Source of the DNA: Sipunculus nudus
Lineage: Eukaryota > Annelida > Sipuncula > Golfingiida > Sipunculidae
Direction of reading: 5' to 3'
Assembly (NCBI GenBank): GCA_026874595.1
Contig: CM049318.1
Span: 26,254,956 to 26,318,955, forward strand
DNA: 64,000 bases
The notes below the pieces were generated by a model, which saw only the letters and a program-made list of their open reading frames with translations, was not told where the DNA came from and did not search any database. The position numbers were made by a program, and so were the translations under genes. Within the stretch, counting starts at the first letter, position 1; every line of letters begins with the position of its first letter. Below are positions 22,401 through 36,587 of the stretch, in pieces.

Positions 22401-25400
22401 TATCAGAGGAACCAAACCATTTATATTGAACCAAATGTAAAAAAAATGTTACTTCTGCTTATTTGGTCAATTCCGTATGGCGATCAAAAGAGTAGTTTAT
22501 CCTTCATTATATGCAAAAAGAACATATTGGATTGACCGAGCAAGCAGACAACATTACATTTGATTAATCAGATGTATCATTTTTCTGTTATTCTGTCAAG
22601 ACGACATAAAAAGTTACAGGAAATTCCATTAGGCATTTTTTAACATCTGCAGATGAAGTAATTTCAAATATTTTAATGTTGGAAATTTGACGAATATACC
22701 ATATCCCAAGGGGGAATGTTCAAATATTGCGTAACTCTACTTTTAATTTAAATTTAACGTAAGCTATATTTTCTATTTTAAGATACTGCGAAAATGTTAT
22801 AATTAACCCGAAATATTTAAGGGCATAGAATGAGAATATGTTTTTTTTTTCATATACGCAACACTATCCAAACAGAAGACCTTACTCTGTTATACACTCA
22901 GCCCATTCCTCAATTTATTAAAGGGTTACAGGTGTAACTGCAAAGAAAGGCTCAAATCTGTGCATTTCATTTCTTATTATTATTTTTACTATCTATGTGT
23001 TAAGTTTAGAAAAAAAATACTATACCATGCTCTCTCCTCATCGTTTATTTATTCACTGATCCTCCGCTCATTTTCGCACACGTATTTTACAAAGACTGAG
23101 ATTTGAACAGTGTACAGCATCTCACTAATATTAAACTACGCACCAACTAAATTAAGACTTGCCATTCTCATTTTAAATGTCTTTCTAATAAACATGCTTG
23201 ACGATATCACAAACTAACCTCCTCTTTTTTACATCAGAAATACTACAACATCTGCAGATGAACAAATGTGCCACCGTTTTAGTACTTGAATATTTGATCG
23301 AGATTGCGTACTTCCAGGAGAGTGAATAATAGAATACGTAATGAGCATTTCGTAAAGAGGACAATTAACCTCAGTTTCATGTTTGATTCCATTTTTCATG
23401 CCACTCAATTAATCGCTCAAACTCGAATATGATAATATCAGAGGATCCAAACCATCTATATAGAACCAAAGGTAAAAAAAAATGTTACTTCTGCTTATTT
23501 GGTCAAATCCGTATGGCGAACAAAAGAGTAGTGTACGCTTTCATTATATGCCAAAACAACATTTTGGATTGACCGAGCAAGCAGACAACATAACATTTGA
23601 TTAATCAGATATTGCATTTTTCTGTTATTCTGTCAAGACGTCATAAAAATTTACAGGTAATTCCATCAGGCATTTTTCATCTGCAGATGAAGTTATTTCT
23701 AATATTTTAAAGTTGAAAATTTGACGAATATACCATATCCCAAGGGGGATTGTTCAAATATTGCGTAACTCTACTTTTAATTTAAATTTAACGTAAGCTA
23801 TATTTTCTATTTTAATATACTGCGAAAATGTTATAGTTAACCCGAAATATGTAAGGGCATAGAATGAGAATATTTTTTATTCATATACGCAACACTATCC
23901 AAACAGAAGACCTTTCTCTGTTATACTCTCAGCCCATTCCTCAATTTATTATAGGGTTACAGGTGTAACTCAAGAAAGGCTCAAATCTCTGCATTTCATT
24001 TCTTACTATTATTTTCACTATCTAACTGATAAGTTTAGAAAAAATAATACTAAACCATGCTCTCTCCTCATCGTTTATTTATTCACTGATCCTCCGCTCA
24101 TTTTCACACAGTTATTCTACAAAGATTGAGATTTGAACAGTGTACAGCATCTCACGAATATTCAACTACGCACCAACTAAATTATGACTTGTCATTCTAT
24201 TTTTAACTGTCATTCTAATAAACATGCTTGACGATATCACATAAAAATAACCTTCTCTTTTTTACATCAGAAATCCTACAGCATCTGCAGATGAACCAAT
24301 GTGCCAAAGATTTAGTACTTGAAGATTTGGTGTAGTTCTCGTACTTCCAGGAATGAGAATAAAAGAATACGTAATGGCCATTTCGTAAAGAGGAAAATTA
24401 ACCTCAGTTTCATGTTTGATCCCGCTTTTCATGCCACTCAAGCAATCGCTCAAATTCGAATATGATAATATCAGAGGATCCAAACCATCAATACAGAACC
24501 AAAGGTAAAAAAAAATTACTTCTGCTTATTTGGTCAAATCCGTATGGCTAACAAAAGAGTAGTGTACTCTTTCATTATATGCCAAAAGAACATATTGGAT
24601 TGACCGAGCAAGCAGACAACATAAACTTTTGATTAATCAGATATATCATTTTTATGTTATTCTGTCAAGACGACTTAAAAATTTACAGGAAATTCCATCA
24701 AGCATTTTTCAACATCTGCAGATGAAGTTATTTGCAATATTTTTAAGTTGAAAATTTCATGAATATACCATATCCCAAGGGGGAATATACAAATATTGCG
24801 TAACTCTACTTTTAATTTTAATTTAACGTGAGCTATATTTTCTATTTTAAGATACTGCGAAAATGTTATAGTTAATCCGAAATAAGTAAGGGCATAGAAT
24901 GAGAATCTGTTTTTTATATACGCAACACTATCCAAAAAGAAGACTTTACTCTGTTATACTCTTAGCCCATTCCTCAATTTATTAAAGGGTAACAGGTGTA
25001 ACTGCAAAGAAAGGCTATAATCTGTGCATTTCATTTCTTACAATTATTTCCACTATCTAATTGTTAAGTTTAAAAATAAATTTACTATACCAAGCTCTCT
25101 CCTCATCCTTTATTCATTCACTGTTCCTCCGCTTATTTTCGCACAGTTATTCTACAAAGACTGAGATTTGAACAGTGTACAGCATCTCACGAATATTCAA
25201 CTACGCACCACCTATATTTATACTTGTCTTTCTCTTTTTAACTGTCATTCTAATAAACATGCTTGACGATATCACATAAAAATAACCTCCTCTTTTTTAC
25301 ATCAGAAAAACTACAACATCTGCAGATGAACAAATGTGCCACAGTTTTAGTACTAGAAAATTTGATCGAGATTGCGTAATTCCAGGAGAGTGAATAATAG

Positions 25401-27116
25401 AATACCTAACGAGCATTTCGTAAAGAGGAAAATTAACCTCAGTTTCAGGTTTGATCCCGTTTTTCATGCCACTCAATTAATCGATGAAATTCGAATATGA
25501 TAATATCAGAGCATCCAAACCATCTATATAGAACCAAAGGTAAAAAAATGTTACTTCTGCTTATTTGGTCAAATCCGTATGGCGATCAAAAGAGTAGTGT
25601 ACTCTTTCATTATGTGCCAAACGAACATATTGGATTGACCGAGCAAGCACACAACATAACATTTGATTAATCAGATATATTATTTTTCTGATATTCTGTC
25701 AAGACGACATTAAAATTCACAGTTAATTCAATCAGGCATTTTTCAACATCTGCATATGAAGTTATTTGGAAAATTTTAAGTTGAAAATTTGATGAATATA
25801 CCATATCCCTACGTGAAAAAATTAAATATTGCGTAAATCTAATTTGAATTTTAAATTTAACGTAAGCTATATTTTCTATTTTAAGATACTTCCAAAAAGT
25901 TATAGATAACCCGAAATTAGTAAGGGCACAGAATGAGAATCTGTCTTTTTTTCATATACGCAACACTATCCGAAAAGAAGACCTTACTCTGTTATACTCT
26001 TAGCCCATTCCTCAATTTATTAAAGGGTTACAGGTGTAATTGCAAAGAAAGGCTCAAATCTGTGCATTTCATTTCTTACTATTATTTTCACTATCTAACT
26101 GTTAAGTTTCTAAAAAAAAATACTATACGATGCTCTTTCCTCATCGTTTATTTATTCACTGATCCTCCGCTCATTTTCGCACAGTTATTCTACAAAGACT
26201 GAGATTTGAACAGTGTACAGCATCTCACGAATATTCAACTACGCACCAACTAAATTAAGACTTGTCATTCTCTTTTTAACTGTCATTCTAATAAAACATG
26301 CTTGAAGGTATCACATAAAAATAGCCTCGTCTTTTTTACATCAGAAATACTACAACATCTGCAGATGAACAAATGTGCCACCGTTTTAGTACTTGAATAT
26401 TTGATGGAGTTTGCGTACTTCCAGGAATGTGATTAAAAGAATACGTAATGAGCATTTCGTAAAGAGGAAAATTAACCTCAGTTTCATGTTTGATCCCGAT
26501 TTTCATGCCACTCAAGTAATCGCTCAAATTCGAATATGATAATATCAGACAATCCAAACCATCTATATAGAACCGAAGGTAAAAAAATGTTACTTCTGCT
26601 TATTTGGTCAAATCCGTATGGCGATCAAAAGAGTAGTGTACTCTTTCATTATGTGCCAAAAGAACATATTGGATTGACCGAGCAAGCAGACAACATAACA
26701 TTTGTTTAATCGGATATATTATTTTTCTGATATTCTGTCAAGACGAAATTAAATTCACAGTTAATTCCATCAGGCATTTTTCAACATCTGTAGATGAAGT
26801 CATTTGCAATATTTTAAAGTTGAAAATTTGATGAATATTCCATATCCCAAGGGGGGATATTCAAATATTGCGTAACTCTACTTTTAATTTAAAATGTAAC
26901 GTTATGTGGATGTTTTATTTATGTTCAGTTGAATTGTTTTTCAGTAAATTTTGATTATATTTTGATGCTTTATGTAAACCTACCCTGACGTGTGCTTCGG
27001 AATCAGAGGATTCTCAATCTTTGATTATGGATACTTGGGTTGCGTCTGGTGACCAAAATGTTTAATCTGAAAAGAAGCCAAGATTCATAAAGTTAGTACA
27101 GCATATTCATACAATA

Positions 27117-27134
27117 ATATATATATATATATAT
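27117..27134. repeat. (AT)9 microsatellite, insert copy 6
   Basis: Only 18 bp and pure. It is followed by TCATGTG, where type-A copies have TGAAGTG. Confidence 0.95.
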
Positions 27135-27314
27135 TCATGTGTAAAAAAATAAGCCATGGAGCATTAACATGTATGGTATATATTGGTAGTGTATTATTGG
27201 ATTTTATATATTGTCACGTAATTTCACCCGCAGTGTCCAAAGTGAAAATGACTAGCTAGTGTATGTTATCACTTGAAAAATCTTCCTCTAAAATTATCGG
27301 GCATTGTGTGTTCC

Positions 27315-27515
27315 TTACCAACACCGGATTTATCTTATCGGACATGCCATTTGACACCATCCTTTGTGAGACAAATACCAGTCAGCTATAAACTTGCCCC
27401 AACTCACGCTGACTTCTTCCTTGCATTCGGAGAAATCCATGGATTCACACTCACTCAGTCTGGACTTTTCGATCAGCAAGAAATGACCGGAATGTGTAAC
27501 TACCTGCAGATATGA
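27315..27515. pseudogene. Coding-like island, insert copy 6, diverged
   Basis: Against copy 2 the plus frame has Y-to-F, P-to-L, Q-to-P and P-to-L changes and one silent change (AGG to AGA). The minus frame has five replacements. The frame stays open, but the pattern looks neutral. Confidence 0.3.
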
Positions 27516-28279
27516 AATGTAATACATTTTAATTTCTGATAAATTGATCAACTTGATTGATGTCTTGAGAGTAATTTATAGAATATCTAACGGTAATTTG
27601 TGCAATCAGAAATTAATTAAATCAGATATTTAATCTTTTAAGTCCGATTTCGTCTATCCTTTTTCAGTCAAACCAAAATATCTGTAGGCTAACAAATTTG
27701 ATAGATTTTGAACTCCTGCTAATTTGGACAATTTGGTATGATTATATTCGGATAAGTGTACTCAATCATGATAAGTTGAGATATCACAAACACACTGTAC
27801 CAACCAAACCCGCAGGAAAAACTACATTTTCACTTATAAGCTTCTTCGAAATAATTGATGGTAAATTGTAAATCAGTAAGGGGCATTGAATGAAAATCTC
27901 TCTTTATTATATACGCAGCAGGATCAGAAAGATCTTGGTTTTACTCGAAGCAAATTTCTCAATTCGTTGGAGGGGAACAACTGTAACTACAAGATAGGCT
28001 CCAATCTCAGTATTCCTTTTCGTACTATCATTTTCAATTTTCAACTATTAAGTTTTAACAAATATTTTTTTACGATACCATGCTCTCTCCTTATCGTTTA
28101 ATTATTCACTTATCATTCGCTCATGTGAGCACAGATATTCTGCAATGACAGATTTGTACAGTGTACAGCATCTCCCGAATATTCAACTACACACCAACTT
28201 ATTCAAACTTGTCATTCTAATAAAAATGCTTGACGATATGACTTAATATAATCTCTTAATTACATCAGAAATACTACAA

Positions 28280-30355
28280 CATCTGCAGATGAACAAAAGT
28301 GTTACCGTTTTAGTACTTGAATATTTGTAGGAGTTTGCGTACTTCCAGGAATGTGAATAGAAGAATACGTAATGAGCATTTCGTAAAGAGGAAAATTAAC
28401 CTCAGTTTCATGTTTGATCCCGTTTTTCATGCCACTCAAGTATTCGCTTAAATTCGAATATGATAATATCAGAGGATCCAAACCATATATATAGAACCAA
28501 AGGTAAAAAAATGTTACTTCTGCTTATTTGGTCAAATCCGTATGGCGATCAAAAGAGTAGCGTACTCTTTCATTATGTGCCAAACGAACATACTGGATTG
28601 ACCGAGCAAGCAGATAACATAACATTTGATTAATCGGATATATTCTTTTTCTGATATTCTGTCAAGACGACATTAAAATTCACAGTTAATTCCATCAGGC
28701 ATTTTTCAACATCTGCAGATGAAGTCATTTCCAATATTTTAAAGTTGAAAATTTGACGAATATACCATATCCAAAGGGGGAATGTTCAAATATTGCGTAA
28801 CTCTACTTTTAATTTAAATTTAACGTAAGCTATATTTTCTATTTTAAGATACTTCCAAAAAGTTATAGTTAACCCGAAATTAGTAAGGGCACAGAATGAG
28901 AATCTTTTTTTTTTCATATACGTAACATTATCCGAAAAGAAGACCTTACTCTGTTATACTCTTAGCCCATTCCTCAATTTATTATAGGTTTACAGGGGCA
29001 ATTGCAAAGAAAGGCTCAAATCTGTGCATTTCATTTCTTACTATTATTTTCACTATCTAATTGTTTAGTTTCTAAAAAAAATACTATACAATGCTCTCTC
29101 CTCATCGTTTATTTATTCACTGATCCTCCGCTCATTTTTGCACAGTTAATCTACAAAGACTGAGATTTGAACAGTGTACAGCATCTCACGAATATTCAAC
29201 TACGCACCAACTAAATTAAGACTTGTCATTCTCTTTTTAACTGTCATTCTAATAAACATGCTTGAAGATATCACATAAAAATAACCTCGTCTTTTTTACA
29301 TCAGAAATACTACAACATCTGCAGATGAACAAATGTGCCACCCTTTTAGTACTTGTATATTTGATGGAGTTTGCGTACTTCAAGGAATGTGAATAAAAGA
29401 ATACGTAATGAGCATTTCGTAAAGAGGACAATTAACCTCAGTTTCATGTTTGATCCCGTTTTTCATGCCACTCAAGTAATCGCTCAAATTCGAATATGAT
29501 AATATCAGAGGATCCAAACCATCTATATAGAACCAAAGGTAAAAAAAATGTTACTTCTGCTTATTTGGTCAAATCCGTATGGCGATCAAAAGCGTAGTGT
29601 ACTCTTTTATTATGTGCCAAACGAACATATTGGATTGACCGAGCAAGCAGACAACATAACGTTTGATTAATCGGATATATTATTTTTCTGATATTCTGTC
29701 AAGACGACATTAAAATTCACAGTTAATTCCATCAGGCATTTTTCAACATCTGCAGATGAAGTCATTTCCAATATTTTAAAGTTGAAAATTTGACGAATAT
29801 ACCATATCCAAAGGGGGAATGTTCAAATATTGCGTAACCCTCTTTTTAATTTAAATTTAACGTAAGCTATATTTTCTATTTTAAGATACTTCGAAAAAAT
29901 GTTTTAGTTAACCCAAAATTAGTAATCGCATAGAATGAGAATCTGTCTTTTTTTCATATACGCAACACTACCCGAAAAGAAGACCTTACTCTGTTATACT
30001 CTTAGCCCATTCCTCAATTTATTAAAGGGTTACAGGTGTAATTGCAAAGAAAGGCTCAAATCTGTGCATTTCATTCCTTACTATTATTTTCATTATCTAA
30101 CTGTTAAGTTTCTAAAAAAAATACTATACCATGCTCTCTCCTCATCGTTTATTTATTCACTGATCCTCCGCTCATTTTCGCACAGTTATTCTACAAAGAC
30201 TGAGTTTTGAACAGTGTACAGCATCTCACGAATATTCAACTGCGCACCAACCAAATTAAGACTTGTCATTCTCTTTTTAACTGTCATTCTAATAAACATG
30301 CTTGAAGATATCACATAAAAATAACCTCCTCTTTTTTACATCAGAAATCCTCCAA
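28280..30355 (+). repeat. Two diverged monomers downstream of insert copy 6
   Basis: Box 1 at 28280 and 29316; cores at 28511 and 29548. The first has the GCG palindrome spacer and AACCATATATATAG, shared with the monomer at 48064. The second has a left-arm change (AAAGCGTA) and is the last before array B. No gene is seen in this stretch. Confidence 0.85.
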
Positions 30356-32432
30356 CATCTGCAGATGAACAAATGTGCCACAGTTTTAGTACTTGAATAT
30401 TTGATCGAGATTGTGTAATTCCAGGAGAGTGAATAATAGAATACGTAATTAGCATTTCGTAAAGAGGAAAATTAACCTCAGTTTCATGTTTGATCCCGTT
30501 TATCGTGCCACTCAATTAATCGCTCAAACTCGAATATGATAATATCAGAGGATCCAAACCATCTATATAGAACCAAAGGTAAAAAAATGTTACTTCTGCT
30601 TATTTGGTCAAATCCGTATGGCGATCAAAAGAGTAGTGTACTCTTTCATTATATGCCAAACGAACATATTGGATTGACCGAGCAAGCAGACAACATTACA
30701 TTTGATTAATCGGATAAATTTTTTTTTTGATATTCTGTCAAGACGACATTAAAATTCACAGTTAATTCCATCAGACATTTTTCAACATCTGCAGATGAAG
30801 TTATGTGCAATATTTTAAAGTTGAAAATTTGACGAATATACCATATCCAAAGGGGGAATGTTCAAATATTGCGTAACCCTCTTTTTAATTTAAATTTAAC
30901 GTAAGCTATATTTTCTATTTTAAGATACTTCGAAAAAATGTTTTAGTTAACCCGAAATTAGATATCGCATAGAATGAGAATCTGTCTTTTTTTCATATAC
31001 GCAACACTACCCGAAAAGAAGACCTTACTCTGTTATACTCTTAGCCCATTCCTCAATTTATTAAAGGGTTACAGGTGTAATTGCAAAGAAAGGCTCAAAT
31101 CTGTGCATTTCATTTCTTACTATTATTTTCACTATCTTACTGTTAAGTTTCTAAAAAAAATACTATACCATGCTCTCTCCTCATCGTTTCTTTATTCACT
31201 GATTCTCCTCTCATTTTCGAACAGTTATTCTACAAAGACTGAGTTTTGAACAGTGTACAGCATCTCACGAATATTCAACTACGCACCAACTAAATTAAGA
31301 CTTGTCATTCTCTTTTTAACTGTCATTCTAATAAACATGCTTGAAGATATCACATAAAAATAACCTCCTCTTTTTTACATCAGAAATACTACAACATCTG
31401 CAGATGAACAAATGTGCCACCGTTTTAGTACTTGAATATTTGATCGAGATTGCATACTTCCAGGAATGTGAATAAAAGAATACGTAATGAGCATTTCCTA
31501 AAGAGGAAAATTAACCTCAGTTTCATGTTTGATCCCGCTTTTCATGCCACTCAAGTAATCGCTCACATTTGAATTTGATTATATCAGAGGAACCAAACCA
31601 TCTATATAGCACCAAAGGTAAAAAAATGTTACTTCTGCTTATTTGGTCAAATCCGTATGGCGATCAAAAGAGTAGTGTACTCTTTCATTATATGCCAAAC
31701 GAACATATTGGATTGACCGAGCAAGCAGACAACATAACATTTGATCAATCGGATATATTATTTTTTCTGATATTCTGTCAAGACGACATTAAAATTCACA
31801 GTTAATTCCATCAGGCATTTTTCAACATCTGCAGATGAAGTCATTTCCAATATTTTAAAGTTGAAAATTTGACGAATATACCATATCCAAAGGGGGAATG
31901 TTCAAATATTGCGTAACCCTCTTTTAATTTAAATTTAACGTAAGCTATATTTTCTATTTTAAGATACTGCGAAAAAATGTTTTAGTTAACCCGAAATTAG
32001 TAATCGCGTAGAATGAGAATCTGTCTTTTTTTTCATATACGAAACACTACCCGAAAAGAAGACCTTACTCCGTTATACTCTTAGCCCATTCCTCAATTTA
32101 TTAAAGGGTTACAGGTGTAATTGCAAAGAAAGGCTCAAATCTGTGCATTTCATTCCTTACTATTATTTTCATTATCTAACTGTTAAGTTTCTTAAAAATA
32201 CTATACCATGCTCTCTCCTCATCGTTTATTTATTCACTGATCCTCCGCTCATTTTCGCACAGTTATTCTAGAAAGACTGAGTTTTGAACAGTGTACAGCA
32301 TCTCACGAATATTCAACTACGCACCAACTAAATTAAGACTTGTCATTCTCTTTTTAACTGTCATTCAAATAAACATGCTTGAAGATATCACATAAAAATA
32401 ACCTCCTCTTTTTTACATCAGAAATACTACAA
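30356..32432 (+). repeat. Array B, X'Y' dimer
   Basis: Two monomers (cores 30587, 31626), about 2,077 bp, related to the X and Y monomers that follow. X' has ATCGTGCCACTCAATTAATC like X. Y' has the ACATTTGAATTTGATTATATC segment of Y, but then GCACCAAAGG as in Z, so it is a mosaic. Confidence 0.82.
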
Positions 32433-35400
32433 CATCTGCAGATGAACAAATGTGCCACAGTTTTAGTACTTGAATATTTGATCGAGATTGTGTAATTCCA
32501 GGAGAGTGAATAATAGAATACGTAATTAGCATTTCGTAAAGAGGAAAATTAACCTCAGTTTCATGTTTGATCCCGTTTTTCGTGCCACTCAATTAATCGC
32601 TCAAACTCGAATAGGATAATATCAGAGGATCCAAACCTTCTATATAGAACCAAAGGTAAAAAAATGTTACTTCTGCTTATTTGGTCAAATCCGTATGGCG
32701 ATCAAAAGAGTAGTGTACTCTTTCATTATGTGCCAAACGAACATATTGGATTGACCGAGCAAGCAGACAACATAACCTTTGATTAATCGGATATATTATT
32801 TTTCTGATATCCTGTCAAGACGACATTAAAATTCACAGTTAATTCCATCAGGCATTTTTCAACATCTGCAGATGAAGTCATTTCCAATATTTTAAAGTTG
32901 AAAATTTGACGAATATACCATATCCAAAGGGGGAATGTTCAAATATTGCGTAACCCTCTTTTTTAATTTAAATTGAACGTAAGCTATATTTTCTATTTTA
33001 AGATACTTCGAAAAAATGTTTTAGTTAACCCGAAATTAGATATCGCATAGAATGAGAATCTGTCTTTTTTTCATATACGCAACACTACCCGAAAAGAAGA
33101 CCTTACTCTGTTATACTCTTAGCCCATTCATCAAATTATTAAAGGGTTACAGGTGTAATTGCAAAGGAAGGCTCAAATCTGTGCATTTCATTTCTTACTA
33201 TTATTTTCACTATCTTACTGTTAAGTTTCTAAAAAAAATACTATACCATGCTCTCTCCTCATCGTTTCTTTATTCACTGATTCTCCTCTCATTTTCGAAC
33301 AGTTATTCTACAAAGACTGAGTTTTGAACAGTGTACAGCATCTCACGAATATTCAACTACGCACCAACTAAATTAAGACTTGTCATTCTCTTTTTAACTG
33401 TCATTCTAATAAACATGCTTGAAGATATCACATAAAAATAACCTCCTCTTTTTTACATCAGAAATACTACAACATCTGCAGATGAACAAATGTGCCACCG
33501 TTTTAGTACTTGAATATTTGATCGAGATTGCATACTTCCAGGAATGTGAATAAAAGAATACGTAATGAGCATTTCTAAAGAGGAAAATTAACCTCAGTTT
33601 CATGTTTGATCCCGCTTTTTATGCCACTCAAGTAATCGCTCACATTTGAATTTGATTATATCAGAGGAACCAAACCATCTATATTGAACCAAATGTTAAA
33701 AAAATGTTACTTCTGCTTATTTGGTCAAATCCGTATGGCGATCAAAAGAGAAGTGTACTCTTTCATTATATGCCAAACGAACATATTGGATTGACCGAGC
33801 AAGCAGACAACATTACATTTGATTATTCAGATAAATTATTTTTCTGATATTCTGTCAAGACGACATTAAAATTCACAGTTAATTCCATCAGGCATTTTTC
33901 AACATCTGCAGATGAAGTTATTTGCAAAATTTTTAAGTTCAGTATTTTATGAATATACCATATCCCAAGGGGAAATAATCAAATATTGCGTAACTCTAAT
34001 TTTAATTTTAAATTTAAAGTAAGCTATATATTACCTATTTAAGATACTTCGAAAATATTATAATAAACTCGAAATAAGTAAGGGCATAGAATGAGAATCT
34101 GTTTTGTTTATACAGGCAACACTTTCCAAAAAGAAGACCTTACTCTGTTATATAATCTTAGCCCATTCCTCAATATATTAAAGGGTAACAGGTGTAACTG
34201 CAAAGAAAGGCTCAAATCTGTGCAATTCATTTCTTACTAATGTGTTCACAATCTAACTGTTAAGTTTAAAAAAGAATACTATACCATGCTCTTTCCTCAT
34301 CGTTTCTTTATTCACTGATTCTCCTCTCATTTTCGAACAGTTATTCTACAAAGACTGAGTTTTGAACAGTGTACAGCATCTCACGAATATTCAACTACGC
34401 ACCAACTAAATTAAGACTTGTCATTCCCTTTTTAACTGTCATTCTAATAAACATGCTTGAAGATATCACATAAAAATAACCTCCTCTTTTTTACATCAGA
34501 AATACTACAACATCTGCAGATGAACAAATGTGCCACCGTTTTAGTACTTGAATATTTGATCGAGATTGCATACTTCCAGGAATGTGAATAAAAGAATACG
34601 TAATGAGCATTTCTTAAAGAGGAAAATTAACCTCAGTTTCATGTTTGATCCCGCTTTTCATGCCACTCAAGTAATCGCTCACATTTGAATTTGATTATAT
34701 CAGAGGAACCAAACCATCTATATTGAACCAAATGTTAAAAAAATGTTACTTCTGCTTATTTGGTCAAATCCGTATGGCGATCAAAAGAGTAGTGTACTCT
34801 TTCATTATATGCCAAACGAACATATTGGATTGACCGAGCAAGCAGACAACATTACATTTGATTAATCAGATAAATTATTTTTCTGATATTCTGTCAAGAC
34901 GACATTAAAATTCACAGTTAATTCCATCAGGCATTTTTCAACATCTGCAGATGAAGTTATTTGCAAAATTTTTAAGTTCAATATTTTATGAATATACCAT
35001 ATCCAAAGGGGAAATAATCAAATATTGCGTAACTCTAATTTTAATTTTAAGTTTAAAGTAAGCTATATATTACCTATTTAAGATACTTCGAAAATATTAT
35101 AATAAACTCGAAATAAGTAAGGGCATAGAATGAGAATCTGTTTTTTTTTATACAGGCAACACTTTCCAAAAAGAAGACCTTACTCTGTTATATAATCTTA
35201 GCCCATTCCTCAATATATTAAAGGGTAACAGGTGTAACTGCAAAGAAAGGCTCAAATCTGTGCAATTCATTTCTTACTACTGTGTTCACAATCTAACTGT
35301 TAAGTTAAAAAAAAAATTAATATACCATGCTCTCTCCTCATCCTTTATGTATTCACTGATCCTTCGCTCATTTTTGCACAGGCATTCTACAAAGACTGAG

Positions 35401-36587
35401 ATTTGAACAGTGTACAGCATCTCACTAATATTCAACTACGCACCAATTAAATTAGGACTTACCATTCTCATTTTAACTGTCATTCTTATAAACATGCTTG
35501 ACGATATCACATATTAACCTCCTCTTTTTTACATCAGAAATCCCCCAACATCTGCAGATGAACAAATGTGCCACCGTTTTAGTACTTGTATATTTAATCG
35601 ATACTTCGTACTTCCAGGAATGTGAATAAAAGAATACGTAACGAGCATTTCGGAAAGAGGAAAATTAACCCCAGTTTCATGTTTGATCCTGTTTTTTCTG
35701 GCACTCAGTTAATCGCTCACATTTGAATATGATTATATCAGAGGAACCAAACCATCTATATAGCACCAAAGGTAAAAAAATGTTACTTCTGCTTATTTGG
35801 TCAAATCCGTATGGCGATCAAAAGAGTAGTGTACTCTTTCATTATGTGCCAAAAGAACATATTTGATTGACCGAGCAAGCAGACAACATAACATTTGTTT
35901 AATCGGATTTATTATTTTTCTGACATTCTGTAAAGACGACATTAAAAATTCACAGTTAATTCCATCAGGCATTTTTCAACATCTGCAGATGAATTTATTT
36001 GCAAAATTATTAAGTTGAAAATTTCATGAATATACCATATCCCAAGGGGGAATGCTCAAATATTGCGTAACTCTACTTTTAATTTAAATTTAACGTGAGC
36101 TATATTTTCTATTTTAAGATACTGCGAAAAAATGTTTTAGTTAACCCGAAATTAGTAATCGCGTAGAATGAGAATCTGTCTTTTTTTTCATATACGAAAC
36201 ACTACCCGAAAAGAAGACCTTACTCCGTTATACTCTTAGCCCATTCCTCAATTTATTAAAGGGTTACAGGTGTAATTGCAAAGAAAGGCTCAAATCTGTG
36301 CATTTCATTCCTTACTATTATTTTCATTATCTAACTGTTAAGTTTCTTAAAAATACTATACCATGCTCTCTCCTCATCGTTTATTTATTCACTGATCCTC
36401 CGCTCATTTTCGCACAGTTATTCTAGAAAGACTGAGTTTTGAACAGTGTACAGCATCTCACGAATATTCAACTACGCACCAACTAAATTAAGACTTGTCA
36501 TTCTCTTTTTAACTGTCATTCAAATAAACATGCTTGAAGATATCACATAAAAATAACCTCCTCTTTTTTACATCAGAAATACTACAA
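32433..36587 (+). repeat. Array B, XYWZ tetramer (~4.155 kb)
   Basis: Cores at 32664 (X), 33704 (Y), 34743 (W) and 35780 (Z). Y has GAGAAGTG in the core and GATTATTCAG after it. W has GAGTAGTG and GATTAATCAG. Z has GCACCAAAGG before the core and CATATTTGATTG after it. This is the full-length parent form from which the trimers can be derived by loss of one monomer. Confidence 0.9.

Larger units (their letters stand above)
18808..23233 (+). repeat. Higher-order repeat A, unit 5 (alpha-beta-gamma, then leaves the repeat)
   Basis: Insert, alpha (core 20386), beta (21426) and gamma (22446). Sequence that normally leads into delta then continues to about 23,217. By 23,234, just before box 1, it has changed to a different monomer type (ACATCAG, not ACAGCAG). 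The gamma core is damaged: the palindrome's right arm is altered near 22,495-22,503. Gamma here keeps ACA before box 1 and CTGTTATTCTG, whereas units 1, 3 and 4 share the derived forms. The right-hand block at 58.7-63.1 kb is its sibling. Confidence 0.93.
26902..27825 (+). repeat. Insert copy 6 (older copy outside repeat A)
   Basis: Diverged copy, about 924 bp, with the same boundaries but lying between diverged single monomers. The AT tract is only 18 bp (27117-27134). The monomer after it keeps an intact box 1 at 28280-28291, which all type-A alpha monomers have lost. Both features suggest this copy branched off before repeat A formed. The island at about 27315-27515 has several amino-acid-changing differences from copy 2. 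Confidence 0.88.
23234..28279 (+). repeat. Diverged single monomers with insert copy 6
   Basis: Four monomers with box 1 at 23249, 24282, 25317 and 26356 and cores at 23482, ~24514, 25548 and 26587. They do not repeat one another as a higher-order unit within this stretch. The first (epsilon) recurs at 63.15 kb. The second has lost the ATG at the core start, and the third has box 2 altered to CATCTGCATATG. The fourth carries insert copy 6 after box 2. Confidence 0.88.
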
